From Lachnospiraceae bacterium UBA3689 (GTDB lineage Bacteria; Bacillota; Clostridia; Lachnospirales; Lachnospiraceae): a stretch of DNA of 44,420 nt. The translations under genes were made by a program, and so were the position numbers. The first letter of the stretch is position 1. Every line of letters begins with the position of its first letter. The notes below the pieces were generated by a model. It was given only the letters and a program-made list of their open reading frames with translations. It was not told the origin of the DNA and did no database searches. The stretch covers positions 1-44,420 of the forward strand of contig DFIU01000019.1 of the NCBI GenBank assembly GCA_002371465.1, written 5' to 3'. Of this stretch, positions 30,058 to 37,318 are shown piece after piece.

Positions 30058-30130
30058 CCTTTGTTTCCGCTCTTTAAGTGAAGTCCAGAGATTTACCTTC
30101 ATTCCTTTGTTTCCGCTCTTCTGATGATCT
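30058..30130. repeat. 17-bp exact direct repeat between convergent genes
   Basis: CCTTTGTTTCCGCTCTT occurs at 30058-30074, just after the dprA stop, and at 30114-30130, within the last codons of the convergent U32 gene, 56 bp apart. No hairpin terminator is seen between these genes. Confidence 0.8.
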
Positions 30131-31331
30131 CCCAGGGCCGGACCTCAACCCCGAAATCAACATGGATCTCCTGCTGGGGATGGGGGGCGGATTCCTGGGG
30201 ATTGCCATCCGCATCATAGATACCCAGAACCCGGCAGATCTCATCCTGCCCGTCCGGTCTCATGATCTCGACAGTCTCCCCGACCGAGAATTTGTTCTTT
30301 TGATGCAGGATACAGCGCCCCGCCTGGTCCTGCCCTTCGGAAAAGCCCAGGAAGGTATAGGTCGTCAGGTAGGTATTGCTGTCATAGACCATGGAGTCGT
30401 CGTCCGGTCTGCCGTAGAAAAAGCCGGTTGTAAATCTGCGGTAGGTTCCGGCTGAAATCTGCCGGCGGTAGAGGGGCAGATTTTTCTCATAAAGGGCGGG
30501 ATCTTTTTCATAGTCGTCCATCGCCATGCGGTAGGTTCTGGCACAGACGGCGGCATAGAGGGCAGTCTTCATCCGTCCCTCCACCTTAAAGCTGTCGATC
30601 CCGGCGTCGTAGAGATCCGGCAGATGGTCGATCATACAGAGGTCGCGGGAATTAAAGACGTAGGTCCCCCGCTCATTTTCCTCGATGGGCAAATACTCCC
30701 CGGGTCGGGTCTCCTCCACCACCGCATACTTCCAGCGGCAGGGGTGGGTGCAGGCTCCGTGGTTGGCGTCCCTGCCGGTAAAATAGTTGCTTAAAAGGCA
30801 CCTGCCGGAATAGGAGATACACATGGCACCGTGGACAAAGCTTTCGATCTCCATCTCGCCCGGGATATGGGCGCGGATATCCTTGATTTCCTTAAGACTC
30901 AATTCCCGCGCGGTCACAACCCGCTTAGCCCCCAGCTGCTGCCAGAAATTCACCGCTGCGTAGTTGGTGTTATTCGCCTGGGTGCTGATGTGGAGGTCGA
31001 TTTCCGGACAAATCTTTTTTGCCAGGGCAAACATGCCCGGATCGGCAACCAGGATGGCGTCCGGTTTAATTTCCTTCAATTCTTTAAAATATTCCTCGGC
31101 GGATGCCAGGTCGGCGTCATGGGCGAAGATATTGGCTGTCACATAGACTTTGACGCCGCGCTGATGGGCAAAGACTATGCCCTCTTCCATCTCGGACCGG
31201 GTAAAGTTCTTTGCCTTGGCTCTTAAACTCATGACCTCGCCGCCCAGGTAGACGGCGTCAGCCCCGTAAAGGACCGCAATTTTTAAAACCGGCAGACTGC
31301 CTGCCGGTATCAGTAATTCAGGGTGTTTCAT
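30099..31331 (-). CDS. trhP: U32-family tRNA hydroxylation protein
   Basis: A 410-residue peptidase-U32-like protein, starting with ELLIPAGSLPVLKIAVLYGADAVYLGG and containing the family signature ESFVHGAMCISYSGRCLLSNY and the cysteine set CTHPCRW. TrhP-type enzymes make 5-hydroxyuridine at position 34 of tRNAs, using prephenate. The gene's start overlaps the end of trmR (31328-31331, ATGA), whose product methylates the hydroxyuridine, so the two act in one pathway. The C-terminal domain (about 330-410) is the usual extra beta domain. The alternative family member RlhA (23S rRNA) is less likely given the neighbour. Confidence 0.9.
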   Translation of the reverse strand: MKHPELLIPAGSLPVLKIAVLYGADAVYLGGEVMSLRAKAKNFTRSEMEEGIVFAHQRGVKVYVTANIFAHDADLASAEEYFKELKEIKPDAILVADPGMFALAKKICPEIDLHISTQANNTNYAAVNFWQQLGAKRVVTARELSLKEIKDIRAHIPGEMEIESFVHGAMCISYSGRCLLSNYFTGRDANHGACTHPCRWKYAVVEETRPGEYLPIEENERGTYVFNSRDLCMIDHLPDLYDAGIDSFKVEGRMKTALYAAVCARTYRMAMDDYEKDPALYEKNLPLYRRQISAGTYRRFTTGFFYGRPDDDSMVYDSNTYLTTYTFLGFSEGQDQAGRCILHQKNKFSVGETVEIMRPDGQDEICRVLGIYDADGNPQESAPHPQQEIHVDFGVEVRPWEIIRRAETKE

Positions 31332-31978
31332 TTTCTCTCCAAACTTTGTTTAACGGAAACTGCCAGACCGTCTCCGACCGGCAGAACCGTCGTCGTGAGC
31401 TGCTCATTTTTCGTGACCGCATGTAAATAGTCCCGCATCCGCTTATGGATGGTCCGGTTTCGCCGTTCGACCGCATAGCGGGACTTGAGCAGGTCCCCAT
31501 CCTGGAGGACGTTGTCGGACAGCAGGACGCCGCCGGTCTTTAAAAGGCGGAGAACTAAGGGCAGCCACTCGATGTACTGCCCCTTCGCCGCATCCATAAA
31601 GATCAAATCATAAGTCCCATCCAGAGTTGGCAGAATCTCCCCGGCGTCCCCCTTTAAGAAGGTGATGCGGTCGGCATAGCCCGACTCTTTAAAATGCTCC
31701 TCTGCGATCGGAATCCGCTTCCGGTAATTTTCAATGGTCGTCACATGGGCATAGGAATAGGTACACATAAAAATAGAAGAAAAACCGATCGCAGTTCCGA
31801 TTTCCAGAATTGCCACCGGTTGTTTCATCTTCAAAATGACCTTGATCGCGCTCTGGGTCTGCCGCCTGATAATCGGTACCCTTCCTAAGTGCGCTTCCCG
31901 CTCCAGCTGCTCCAGATATGGAGTATTTCCCGGATTCAAAGAATCGAGAAAAACCTTGAGCCTGGTCTCATCCGACAT
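31328..31978 (-). CDS. trmR: tRNA 5-hydroxyuridine methyltransferase TrmR
   Basis: This 216-residue class I SAM-dependent methyltransferase of the O-methyltransferase 3 family has motif I ILEIGTAIGFSSIFM, acidic TTIEN, GDAGEILP and FMDAAKGQYIEWL. In Bacillus subtilis the homologue (YrrM/TrmR) methylates ho5U34 of tRNAs to mo5U and sits between yrrL (mltG) and yrrN/yrrO (trhP). The same order mltG-like, trmR, trhP is seen here. It overlaps its upstream gene by 11 nt and the downstream one by ATGA, so the three are coupled. Confidence 0.9.
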   Translation of the reverse strand: MSDETRLKVFLDSLNPGNTPYLEQLEREAHLGRVPIIRRQTQSAIKVILKMKQPVAILEIGTAIGFSSIFMCTYSYAHVTTIENYRKRIPIAEEHFKESGYADRITFLKGDAGEILPTLDGTYDLIFMDAAKGQYIEWLPLVLRLLKTGGVLLSDNVLQDGDLLKSRYAVERRNRTIHKRMRDYLHAVTKNEQLTTTVLPVGDGLAVSVKQSLERK

Positions 31979-32384
31979 CGCCTGCCCCCTCTTTTATGTC
32001 CGGACTTTCACCGGACAAAATGGCTATTATCTCCGTCGGCTTTTGAGCCGTACTTAGGCGGAAGGTCCCGCTGCCCAGGTCTCCATGGTAGCTGGAGAGC
32101 CGCTCCTGAACCAGAAAGAGGGTCTTGCTCTTGATGAGTCCGTTGTCCTCCAGGATATCCGCGATCGCCCTGGTCGAAGCCCCTTCCGGGATCTCTACCG
32201 TCACTTCCCGCCCCGGCGCCTTGTCCGGCGCCGTCTCGTTAAAGAGCTGGTAGCCGTAGACGTAGGCGGTTCTGCCGACAAAGATGATGAAGACCACCAC
32301 CAGGATGTAGAGCAGCAGACCAGTCAGCTTTTTCATGCCGAAAACAGCCTGATCATAGGTTTGATTTTTCTTTCGACCTGCCAT
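31968..32384 (-). CDS. MltG-like membrane protein lacking the catalytic domain
   Basis: A 138-residue protein: a basic N-terminus, one membrane span (about 19-42) and a LysM-like domain EVTVEIPEGASTRAIADILEDNGLIKSKTLFLVQERL (in pieces), then GTFRLSTAQKPTEIIAILSG. This corresponds to only the N-terminal part of YceG/MltG, the endolytic transglycosylase that sets glycan strand length; the roughly 200-residue catalytic domain with its glutamate is absent. The position next to trmR matches yrrL (mltG) of Bacillus, so it is the orthologue in a truncated form. The stop codon is followed within the next gene, with no frameshifted remnant visible. Confidence 0.8.
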   Translation of the reverse strand: MAGRKKNQTYDQAVFGMKKLTGLLLYILVVVFIIFVGRTAYVYGYQLFNETAPDKAPGREVTVEIPEGASTRAIADILEDNGLIKSKTLFLVQERLSSYHGDLGSGTFRLSTAQKPTEIIAILSGESPDIKEGAGDVG

Positions 32385-32404
32385 CTGCTCTTCCTTTCTT
32401 GCCG

Positions 32405-32746
32405 TCAGATCTGGGGAGAATGAACCTCCAGATCCCCGATGATCTCCGTCTGCACATTGCGAAGCGTCCGGATCAGCTCGTCCTCCGCCTCTAAATAGGC
32501 GGAGACGGCCGGGTTCCGTTCCAGTTCCCCATACTGTTCCAGCAGACGATCCGAGCTTTCCGCCAGATCCTGATTGTCCGGATCGTGGTAGGTCTGGATC
32601 GTCGCCTTCCGCAGCTCCTCAATTCGCTCCAAAAGCCCGGGACTTTTTTGCAGCACCAGGGTGCTGTTCAAGTAGTTCCGGTAAGTTTCGCTCTTTAAAA
32701 TGGTTTTCTTTAATATTCCCGCGGCGTGTTCAATCTGTTTTTCCAT
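32405..32746 (-). CDS. YlbF/YmcA-family protein
   Basis: A 113-residue, almost fully helical protein with the pattern MEKQIEHAAGILKKTILKSETYRNYL and LLERIEELRKATIQTYHDPDNQDL, fitting the YlbF/Com_YlbF family. In Bacillus, YlbF-YmcA-YaaT form a complex that stimulates RNase Y and competence/biofilm pathways. Here it lies 33 nt after the RNase J gene, which is a plausible functional neighbour in RNA decay. The short helical proteins in this family are hard to tell apart, so the exact subgroup is uncertain. Confidence 0.8.
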   Translation of the reverse strand: MEKQIEHAAGILKKTILKSETYRNYLNSTLVLQKSPGLLERIEELRKATIQTYHDPDNQDLAESSDRLLEQYGELERNPAVSAYLEAEDELIRTLRNVQTEIIGDLEVHSPQI

Positions 32747-32779
32747 ACTCGCCCATGCCTCGTTTTGCCTGAAAAATGA

Positions 32780-34453
32780 TCAGACAGACGCCTCCATGAT
32801 GATCGGCAGGATCATCGGCCGTCTCTGCGTCCGCTTCCAGACAAAATCACTCAGTGAATCCTTGATATCAGACTTAATCTTGGTCCAATCCGTAATATTC
32901 CGATCCAGGCACTTCCAGACCGCATCCTCCACGACCTTCTGAGCCTCTTCCATCAGCCCCTCCGACTCGCGCACATAGACAAAACCACGGGAGACCAGAT
33001 CCGGTCCTGCCAGCAGGTGGCTGCTGTGCTGCTCCAGGGTCAAAACGGCGATAATGATCCCATCCTCCGACAGTCTCTGCCGGTCACGAATGACGATATT
33101 GCCGACGTCCCCGACGCCGAGACCGTCGACTAAGATCTTGCCGGTCTGTGCCTTGCCGATAATTCTGGCCTTCTCATCACTTAATTCCAGCACGTCGCCG
33201 GAGTGAAGAATCCAGATATGGTCCTTGGGAATACCAATGGACTGGGCAATCTTAGCCTGCGCCTGCAGATGACGGCGTTCGCCGTGGACCGGAATCGCAT
33301 ACTTGGGCCGGGTCAGGGCATAGATCAGCTTGATATCTTCCTGGCAGGCGTGACCGGACACATGGACATCCTGGAAGATGACCTGGGCGCCGATCTCCGT
33401 CAGCTCATTGATAACGTCAGAGACCGCTTTCTCATTTCCCGGAATCGGATGAGAGGAGAAGACGATACAGTCGCCGGGCATAATCTTAACTTTCTTATGA
33501 ATGTTGGCAGCCATTCTCGAAAGAGCCGCCATAGATTCGCCCTGGCTGCCGGTCGTAACGAGAACGGTCCGCTCCGGCGGGAAATTCTTCAGCTGATCGA
33601 GTTCAATCAGGGTATCGCCCGCATCAACATAGCCCAGTTCAACCGCCGTACCGATGACGTTGACCATGGACCGGCCTTCCAGGCAGACCTTCCGGTTGTA
33701 TTTCTTGGCGGAGTTGATGATCTGCTGCACCCGGTCGACATTGGACGCAAAGGTCGCGATGATGAGGCGGTTGTTGGTGTGTTCGGCAAAGATGTGGTCC
33801 AGCGTGACGCCGACCGTCTTTTCGGACATGGTAAAGCCGGGCCGTTCCGCGTTGGTACTGTCGCACATGAGGGCGAGGACGCCCTTTCTGCCGATCTCCG
33901 CAAAACGCTGCAGATCGATCATGTCTCCATAGACCGGGGTATAGTCGACCTTGAAGTCACCCGTATGGACAATAGTGCCCGCAGGGGAATAAATGGCAAG
34001 TGCCGCGGCATCCTGGATGCTGTGGTTGGTCTTGATGAATTCCACGCGGAAGTCGCCCAGATTGATGGACTGACCGAAGCGGACCACTTTCCTCTTGACG
34101 CTGCGGAGCATGTTATGTTCCTCCAGCTTCTTCTCGATCAGAGCCATGGTCAGCTTGGTTGCGTAGATAGGCACATTGATCTTCTGGAAGACGTAGGGAA
34201 TCGATCCGATATGGTCCTCGTGACCGTGTGTGATAACGAAGCCCTTGACCTTGCTGTAGTTCTCCTGCAGATAGGTGATGTCCGGGATGACGAAATCAAT
34301 CCCGAGCATGTCATCCTCCGGAAATTCCAGACCGCAGTCTACGACAATGATGCTGTCCCCGTACTCAAACGCGGTGATATTCATTCCGATTTCTTCCAGT
34401 CCGCCCAGTGGAATGATCTTCACCTTTCCATTAGCTGATTTTTTATTTTTCAA
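32780..34453 (-). CDS. rnj: Ribonuclease J
   Basis: A 557-residue metallo-beta-lactamase/beta-CASP RNase with both endonuclease and 5'-3' exonuclease activity. Motifs are PLGGLEEIGMN, ITHGHEDHIGSIPY (zinc ligands) and HTGDFKVDYTP, then GSQGE and SSHPIPGNE in the beta-CASP part, and HVSGHACQEDI near the end. I place the start at a TTG (34453), seven bases after AGGAGG and giving LKNKKSANGK; the frame could extend to 34519, but that extension runs over the binding site and has no site of its own. The length then equals that of the Bacillus enzymes (555). Confidence 0.95.
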   Translation of the reverse strand: MKNKKSANGKVKIIPLGGLEEIGMNITAFEYGDSIIVVDCGLEFPEDDMLGIDFVIPDITYLQENYSKVKGFVITHGHEDHIGSIPYVFQKINVPIYATKLTMALIEKKLEEHNMLRSVKRKVVRFGQSINLGDFRVEFIKTNHSIQDAAALAIYSPAGTIVHTGDFKVDYTPVYGDMIDLQRFAEIGRKGVLALMCDSTNAERPGFTMSEKTVGVTLDHIFAEHTNNRLIIATFASNVDRVQQIINSAKKYNRKVCLEGRSMVNVIGTAVELGYVDAGDTLIELDQLKNFPPERTVLVTTGSQGESMAALSRMAANIHKKVKIMPGDCIVFSSHPIPGNEKAVSDVINELTEIGAQVIFQDVHVSGHACQEDIKLIYALTRPKYAIPVHGERRHLQAQAKIAQSIGIPKDHIWILHSGDVLELSDEKARIIGKAQTGKILVDGLGVGDVGNIVIRDRQRLSEDGIIIAVLTLEQHSSHLLAGPDLVSRGFVYVRESEGLMEEAQKVVEDAVWKCLDRNITDWTKIKSDIKDSLSDFVWKRTQRRPMILPIIMEASV

Positions 34454-34496
34454 AAATGCTCCTCCTTTCGTGAATTCACGCATCCGATCAGTTCGC

Positions 34497-34754
34497 TCAC
34501 ATCCGGATTTCCGTATCATCGAGCATTTCCTGAAATACCTTTAAGACTGCCTCCAGCTCGGTCTCATCTTCGACCGGGACATAGTCCGCCTCCTCGTTGG
34601 TATCTCCGGAAAGATCCTTTAAAATGAGAGCTTCCGCGTCATCATCCTGCGATATCGTCACAAGAAGATAGTCTCTTCCGTTCACACGGGTCTGCTCTTC
34701 AATATAGAATTCCTGTTCGCTGCCGTCCTCAGACGTGAATTTCATTGGTTTCAT
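34497..34754 (-). CDS. DUF1292 (YrzB-like) protein
   Basis: An 85-residue acidic protein with the DUF1292 pattern: MKFTSEDGSEQEFYIEEQTRVNGRDYLLV, then ALILKDLSGDTNEEADYVPVEDE and a helical end. The function is unknown. In Bacillus the order yrzL(ireB)-yrrK(ruvX)-yrzB is the same as here, with this gene overlapping the ruvX 3' end by 26 nt, so it is translationally coupled. It is followed, 43 nt on, by RNase J. Confidence 0.9.
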   Translation of the reverse strand: MKPMKFTSEDGSEQEFYIEEQTRVNGRDYLLVTISQDDDAEALILKDLSGDTNEEADYVPVEDETELEAVLKVFQEMLDDTEIRM

Positions 34755-35166
34755 GATTATTCAGCCAGTCCTGTAAAATAATGGTCGCCGCAATTTTATC
34801 GACGTACTTTTTATGATCTTCCCGCGGAACGCCGAGTTTTTCCATAACCTCGTCCGCCTCGACGGTGGTCAGTCTTTCGTCACACAAAAATACAGGCAGA
34901 TGAAACCGTGCTTTCAGTTCTTCCCCAAATGCTTTGGATTTCATTGCCCTGTCGCCAACGGAATCGTCCATATTCAAAGGATAGCCGACTACGATCGCCG
35001 AAACGCTTAAGTCCCGGATCAGCTCGCCGATCCTCCGATAGGTCTTCCGCATATGATTCTCTTTTTCGCGCCGGATAATCTCCAATCCCTGCGCGGTTAC
35101 TCCCAAAGGATCCGAAACTGCGACCCCGCAAGTCCGGGACCCGAAATCAATCCCTAAGATCCGCAT
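34729..35166 (-). CDS. ruvX: Putative Holliday junction resolvase / pre-16S rRNA nuclease (YqgF/RuvX)
   Basis: A 145-residue RNase-H-like nuclease: RILGIDFGSRTCGVAVSDPLG, then AIVVGYPLNMDDSVGDRAMKSKAF and FLCDERLTTVEADEVM, ending in KKYVDKIAATIILQDWL. YqgF family proteins process the 5' end of 16S rRNA in E. coli and resolve junctions in other bacteria; the actual role here is inferred from family. It begins three bases after the ireB stop and overlaps the DUF1292 gene, so it lies in one operon. Confidence 0.93.
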   Translation of the reverse strand: MRILGIDFGSRTCGVAVSDPLGVTAQGLEIIRREKENHMRKTYRRIGELIRDLSVSAIVVGYPLNMDDSVGDRAMKSKAFGEELKARFHLPVFLCDERLTTVEADEVMEKLGVPREDHKKYVDKIAATIILQDWLNNHETNEIHV

Positions 35167-35169
35167 GGA

Positions 35170-35448
35170 TCAGCGGTTCTCCCAGGACCGGTTCCGGATA
35201 TATTCCTTCAGGAGTTCCTCGACCAGTTCGTCGCGCTCGACCTTCATGATCATGCTTCTCGCGCCCTTGAAACTGGTGATATAGGTCGGATCGCCGGACA
35301 TGATGTAGCCGACGATCTGATTGACCGGATTGTAGCCCTTCTCCTCCATCGCATGATAGACGACGCGAAGGACTTCCTTGACGGAAAGCTCCGGTTCGGA
35401 TTGTACTTTAAAATATTGTGTATTGCCGAGATTTTCATTGTTCATCAT
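35170..35448 (-). CDS. ireB: IreB-family regulatory phosphoprotein (DUF965)
   Basis: A 92-residue small protein with the DUF965 pattern TQYFKVQSEPELSVKEVLRVVYHAMEEKGYNPVNQIVGYIMSGDPTYITS in pieces. IreB is a substrate of the PASTA kinase IreK in Enterococcus and modulates cephalosporin tolerance. Several candidate starts (TTG-ATG-ATG) exist; the ATG at 35448 is used. It is the first gene of a long minus-strand operon reaching to 30099. The promoter at 35487-35515 lies just before it. Confidence 0.93.
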   Translation of the reverse strand: MMNNENLGNTQYFKVQSEPELSVKEVLRVVYHAMEEKGYNPVNQIVGYIMSGDPTYITSFKGARSMIMKVERDELVEELLKEYIRNRSWENR

Positions 35449-35486
35449 CAATCACTACCTTACATTCCGTATACCTGGTTTTTATC

Positions 35487-35515
35487 ATTTTATCTTACTT
35501 TCTTGAAACATTCAA
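35487..35515 (-). promoter_or_regulatory. Promoter of the ireB-to-trhP operon
   Basis: TTGAAT (35510-35515)-N17-TAAAAT (35487-35492) on the minus strand, in the gap between mtaB and ireB. Confidence 0.65.
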
Positions 35516-35520
35516 CCGGT

Positions 35521-36882
35521 TCAGACGCTCAGATTCCCCTCATCATCGACAGATTTTATGTGGATATTGACAATCTTTCCGGATAAATCCCGATCCTCTT
35601 CCGACCTGATGGGCAGATAGACGGTCAGGGCTTCCCGGGTATGTCCCTCCATGGCGGCATGTCCCCTATAGGTCCGCTCCTCCTCAAAGAGAACTTCGAC
35701 CTCTTTATCCAAATACCAGGAGGCATACTCATAGCGGGCCTTGTGATCCAGATCGATGAGGACCTGGCTCCGCTTCTTCTTGACCGCTTCGGTGTTCTGG
35801 TCCTTCATGGCGGCAGCCGCCGTCCCCTCTCTCACCGAATATTTGAAAATATGGGTCTTGGCAAAGCCGATCGTTTCGACAAATGCCTTTGTTTCGGCAA
35901 ATTCCGACTCGTCCTCGCCCGGAAAACCGGTGATGATATCCGTCGTAATGGCGGGATGGTCAAAATGCTGCCGGATGATACCGACGATCCCAGCAAAGGA
36001 GGCGGTGTCGTACTTGCGCTTCATCCGCCCTAAGGTCCGGTCGCTGCCGCTTTGCATCGACAGATGGAACTGGGGGCAGATCTGGGGGATTTCCGCGATC
36101 CCCTCAACAAATTCCCCGGTCATGATGCCGGGCTCGAGGGATCCCAGCCGGATCCGCTTTACTCCATCCACGTTTGCCAGGCTGCGGATCAGATTCAACA
36201 ATCTGACATTGGTCTTTGCCTCTTTGGCGTCCGGCGTCTGCTGATTTAGACCCGGGGCGTCAAAATCAAGCCCGTAGGAACTGATGTGGATGCCGGTCAG
36301 GACGATCTCCCGATAGCCCGCCTCAGCCAGCCGTTCTGCCTCGGCAAGAATATCCTCTTCCTTGCGGCTCCGGACCCTGCCCCTGACGTAGGGAATCATA
36401 CAGTAGCTGCAAAACTGGTTGCAGCCGTCCTGGATCTTCATAAAGGCGCGGGTTCTGCCTTCGGTCCGGGACAGGTGCAGGTCCTCATATTCCCGGACAC
36501 CCTCGATAGCATCCACATAGTCAGCCGTATCATTGCCGTCTAAGCAGCGGTTGATGATGTCGAGAATCTTGGATTTTTCGGAATTTCCGATGACCAGGTC
36601 GACTGCCGGATCGACGTCCAGCTTCGCCTTTGCATCCTGCGCATAGCAGCCGACCGCCGCCACGACGGCGGCGGGGTTCATTTCCTTTGCCTTATGGAGC
36701 ATCTGGCGGGACTTGCGGTCCGCGATATTGGTGACAGTGCAGGTGTTGATGACGTAGACGTCGGCGCCCGGCGCGAAGGGGACGATTTCGTAGCCTCCGC
36801 TTTTCAGAGCCTCAGCCATCGCCTCAGTTTCGTATGCGTTTACCTTGCACCCTAAGTTGTGAAATGCTGCTTTTCTTCTCAT
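35521..36882 (-). CDS. mtaB: tRNA (N6-threonylcarbamoyladenosine) methylthiotransferase MtaB
   Basis: This 453-residue MiaB-family radical SAM enzyme adds a methylthio group to t6A37 of tRNAs. The N-terminal 4Fe-4S cluster domain has three cysteines (LGCKVN, NTCTVTN, GCYAQ) and the radical SAM CxxxCxxC is in DGCNQFCSYCMIPYVRG. A TRAM domain follows at the end. The N-terminal LGCKVNAYE matches the MtaB (YqeV) branch rather than MiaB or RimO. No strong Shine-Dalgarno precedes the ATG (GGAAAT). It is divergent from the HPr-like gene and 72 nt upstream of ireB. Confidence 0.92.
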   Translation of the reverse strand: MRRKAAFHNLGCKVNAYETEAMAEALKSGGYEIVPFAPGADVYVINTCTVTNIADRKSRQMLHKAKEMNPAAVVAAVGCYAQDAKAKLDVDPAVDLVIGNSEKSKILDIINRCLDGNDTADYVDAIEGVREYEDLHLSRTEGRTRAFMKIQDGCNQFCSYCMIPYVRGRVRSRKEEDILAEAERLAEAGYREIVLTGIHISSYGLDFDAPGLNQQTPDAKEAKTNVRLLNLIRSLANVDGVKRIRLGSLEPGIMTGEFVEGIAEIPQICPQFHLSMQSGSDRTLGRMKRKYDTASFAGIVGIIRQHFDHPAITTDIITGFPGEDESEFAETKAFVETIGFAKTHIFKYSVREGTAAAAMKDQNTEAVKKKRSQVLIDLDHKARYEYASWYLDKEVEVLFEEERTYRGHAAMEGHTREALTVYLPIRSEEDRDLSGKIVNIHIKSVDDEGNLSV

Positions 36883-36904
36883 TTTATTTCCAATTCGTTG
36901 GCTA

Positions 36905-36949
36905 TTGACTTGCTTTTTGAGAAACGTTAAGATATCTCTAAGCAGAGAT
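36905..36949 (+). promoter_or_regulatory. Promoter of the HPr-like gene
   Basis: TTGACT (36905-36910)-N17-TAAGAT (36928-36933), directly followed by the hairpin ATCTCT/AGAGAT (36934-36949) at the start site. Confidence 0.7.
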
Positions 36950-36996
36950 TAGATCCTGAATGTTTCTTCAAATATCACTTTAGGAGGTTGATTTAC

Positions 36997-37233
36997 ATGA
37001 AAACAGTGAAAGTTTCTCTTAATTCGATCGACAAGGTCAAGACATTTGTCAACGATATCAACCGTTTCGATTTTGACTTCGATCTGGTATCCGGCAGATA
37101 CGTGATCGACGCCAAGTCCATCATGGGCATCTTCAGCCTGGACCTCTCCAAGCCCATCGATCTGAATATCCACACGGAAGGCGACAAGCTGACAGAAGTT
37201 CTGTCTATGTTAAAGCCCTACATCGTCGAATAA
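36997..37233 (+). CDS. HPr/Crh-like protein without the active-site histidine
   Basis: A 78-residue protein with the HPr fold pattern: MKTVKVSLNSIDKVKTF at the start, then FDFDLVSGRYVIDAKSIMGIFSLDLSKPIDLNIHTEG. The serine region (AKSIMGIFSLDLSK, Ser46 equivalent) is conserved, but the position of His15 (GIHARPA in HPr) reads SIDKVKT, with no His. Like Crh of Bacillus it could therefore take part in Ser-phosphorylated CcpA regulation but not in PTS phosphotransfer. AGGAGG precedes the ATG at 36997. It is monocistronic, with a promoter at 36905-36933 and its own terminator. Confidence 0.85.
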   Translation: MKTVKVSLNSIDKVKTFVNDINRFDFDFDLVSGRYVIDAKSIMGIFSLDLSKPIDLNIHTEGDKLTEVLSMLKPYIVE

Positions 37234-37258
37234 GCCTTCATCATATCTTTGGTGACGA

Positions 37259-37294
37259 AACGGAAGATCCGCTTTTGCAGATCTTCCGTTTTTT
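37259..37294 (+). terminator. Terminator of the HPr-like gene
   Basis: AACGGAAGATC (37259-37269) and GATCTTCCGTT (37280-37290) form a perfect 11-bp stem; six T in total follow to 37294. Confidence 0.9.
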
Positions 37295-37318
37295 CTTGTC
37301 TCTTTCATCTGACAGCCT

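Noticed and set aside
33203..34438. 411-codon plus-strand open frame opposite rnj
   Set aside because: Antisense shadow of the RNase J gene; residues mirror its codons and no start signal is present.
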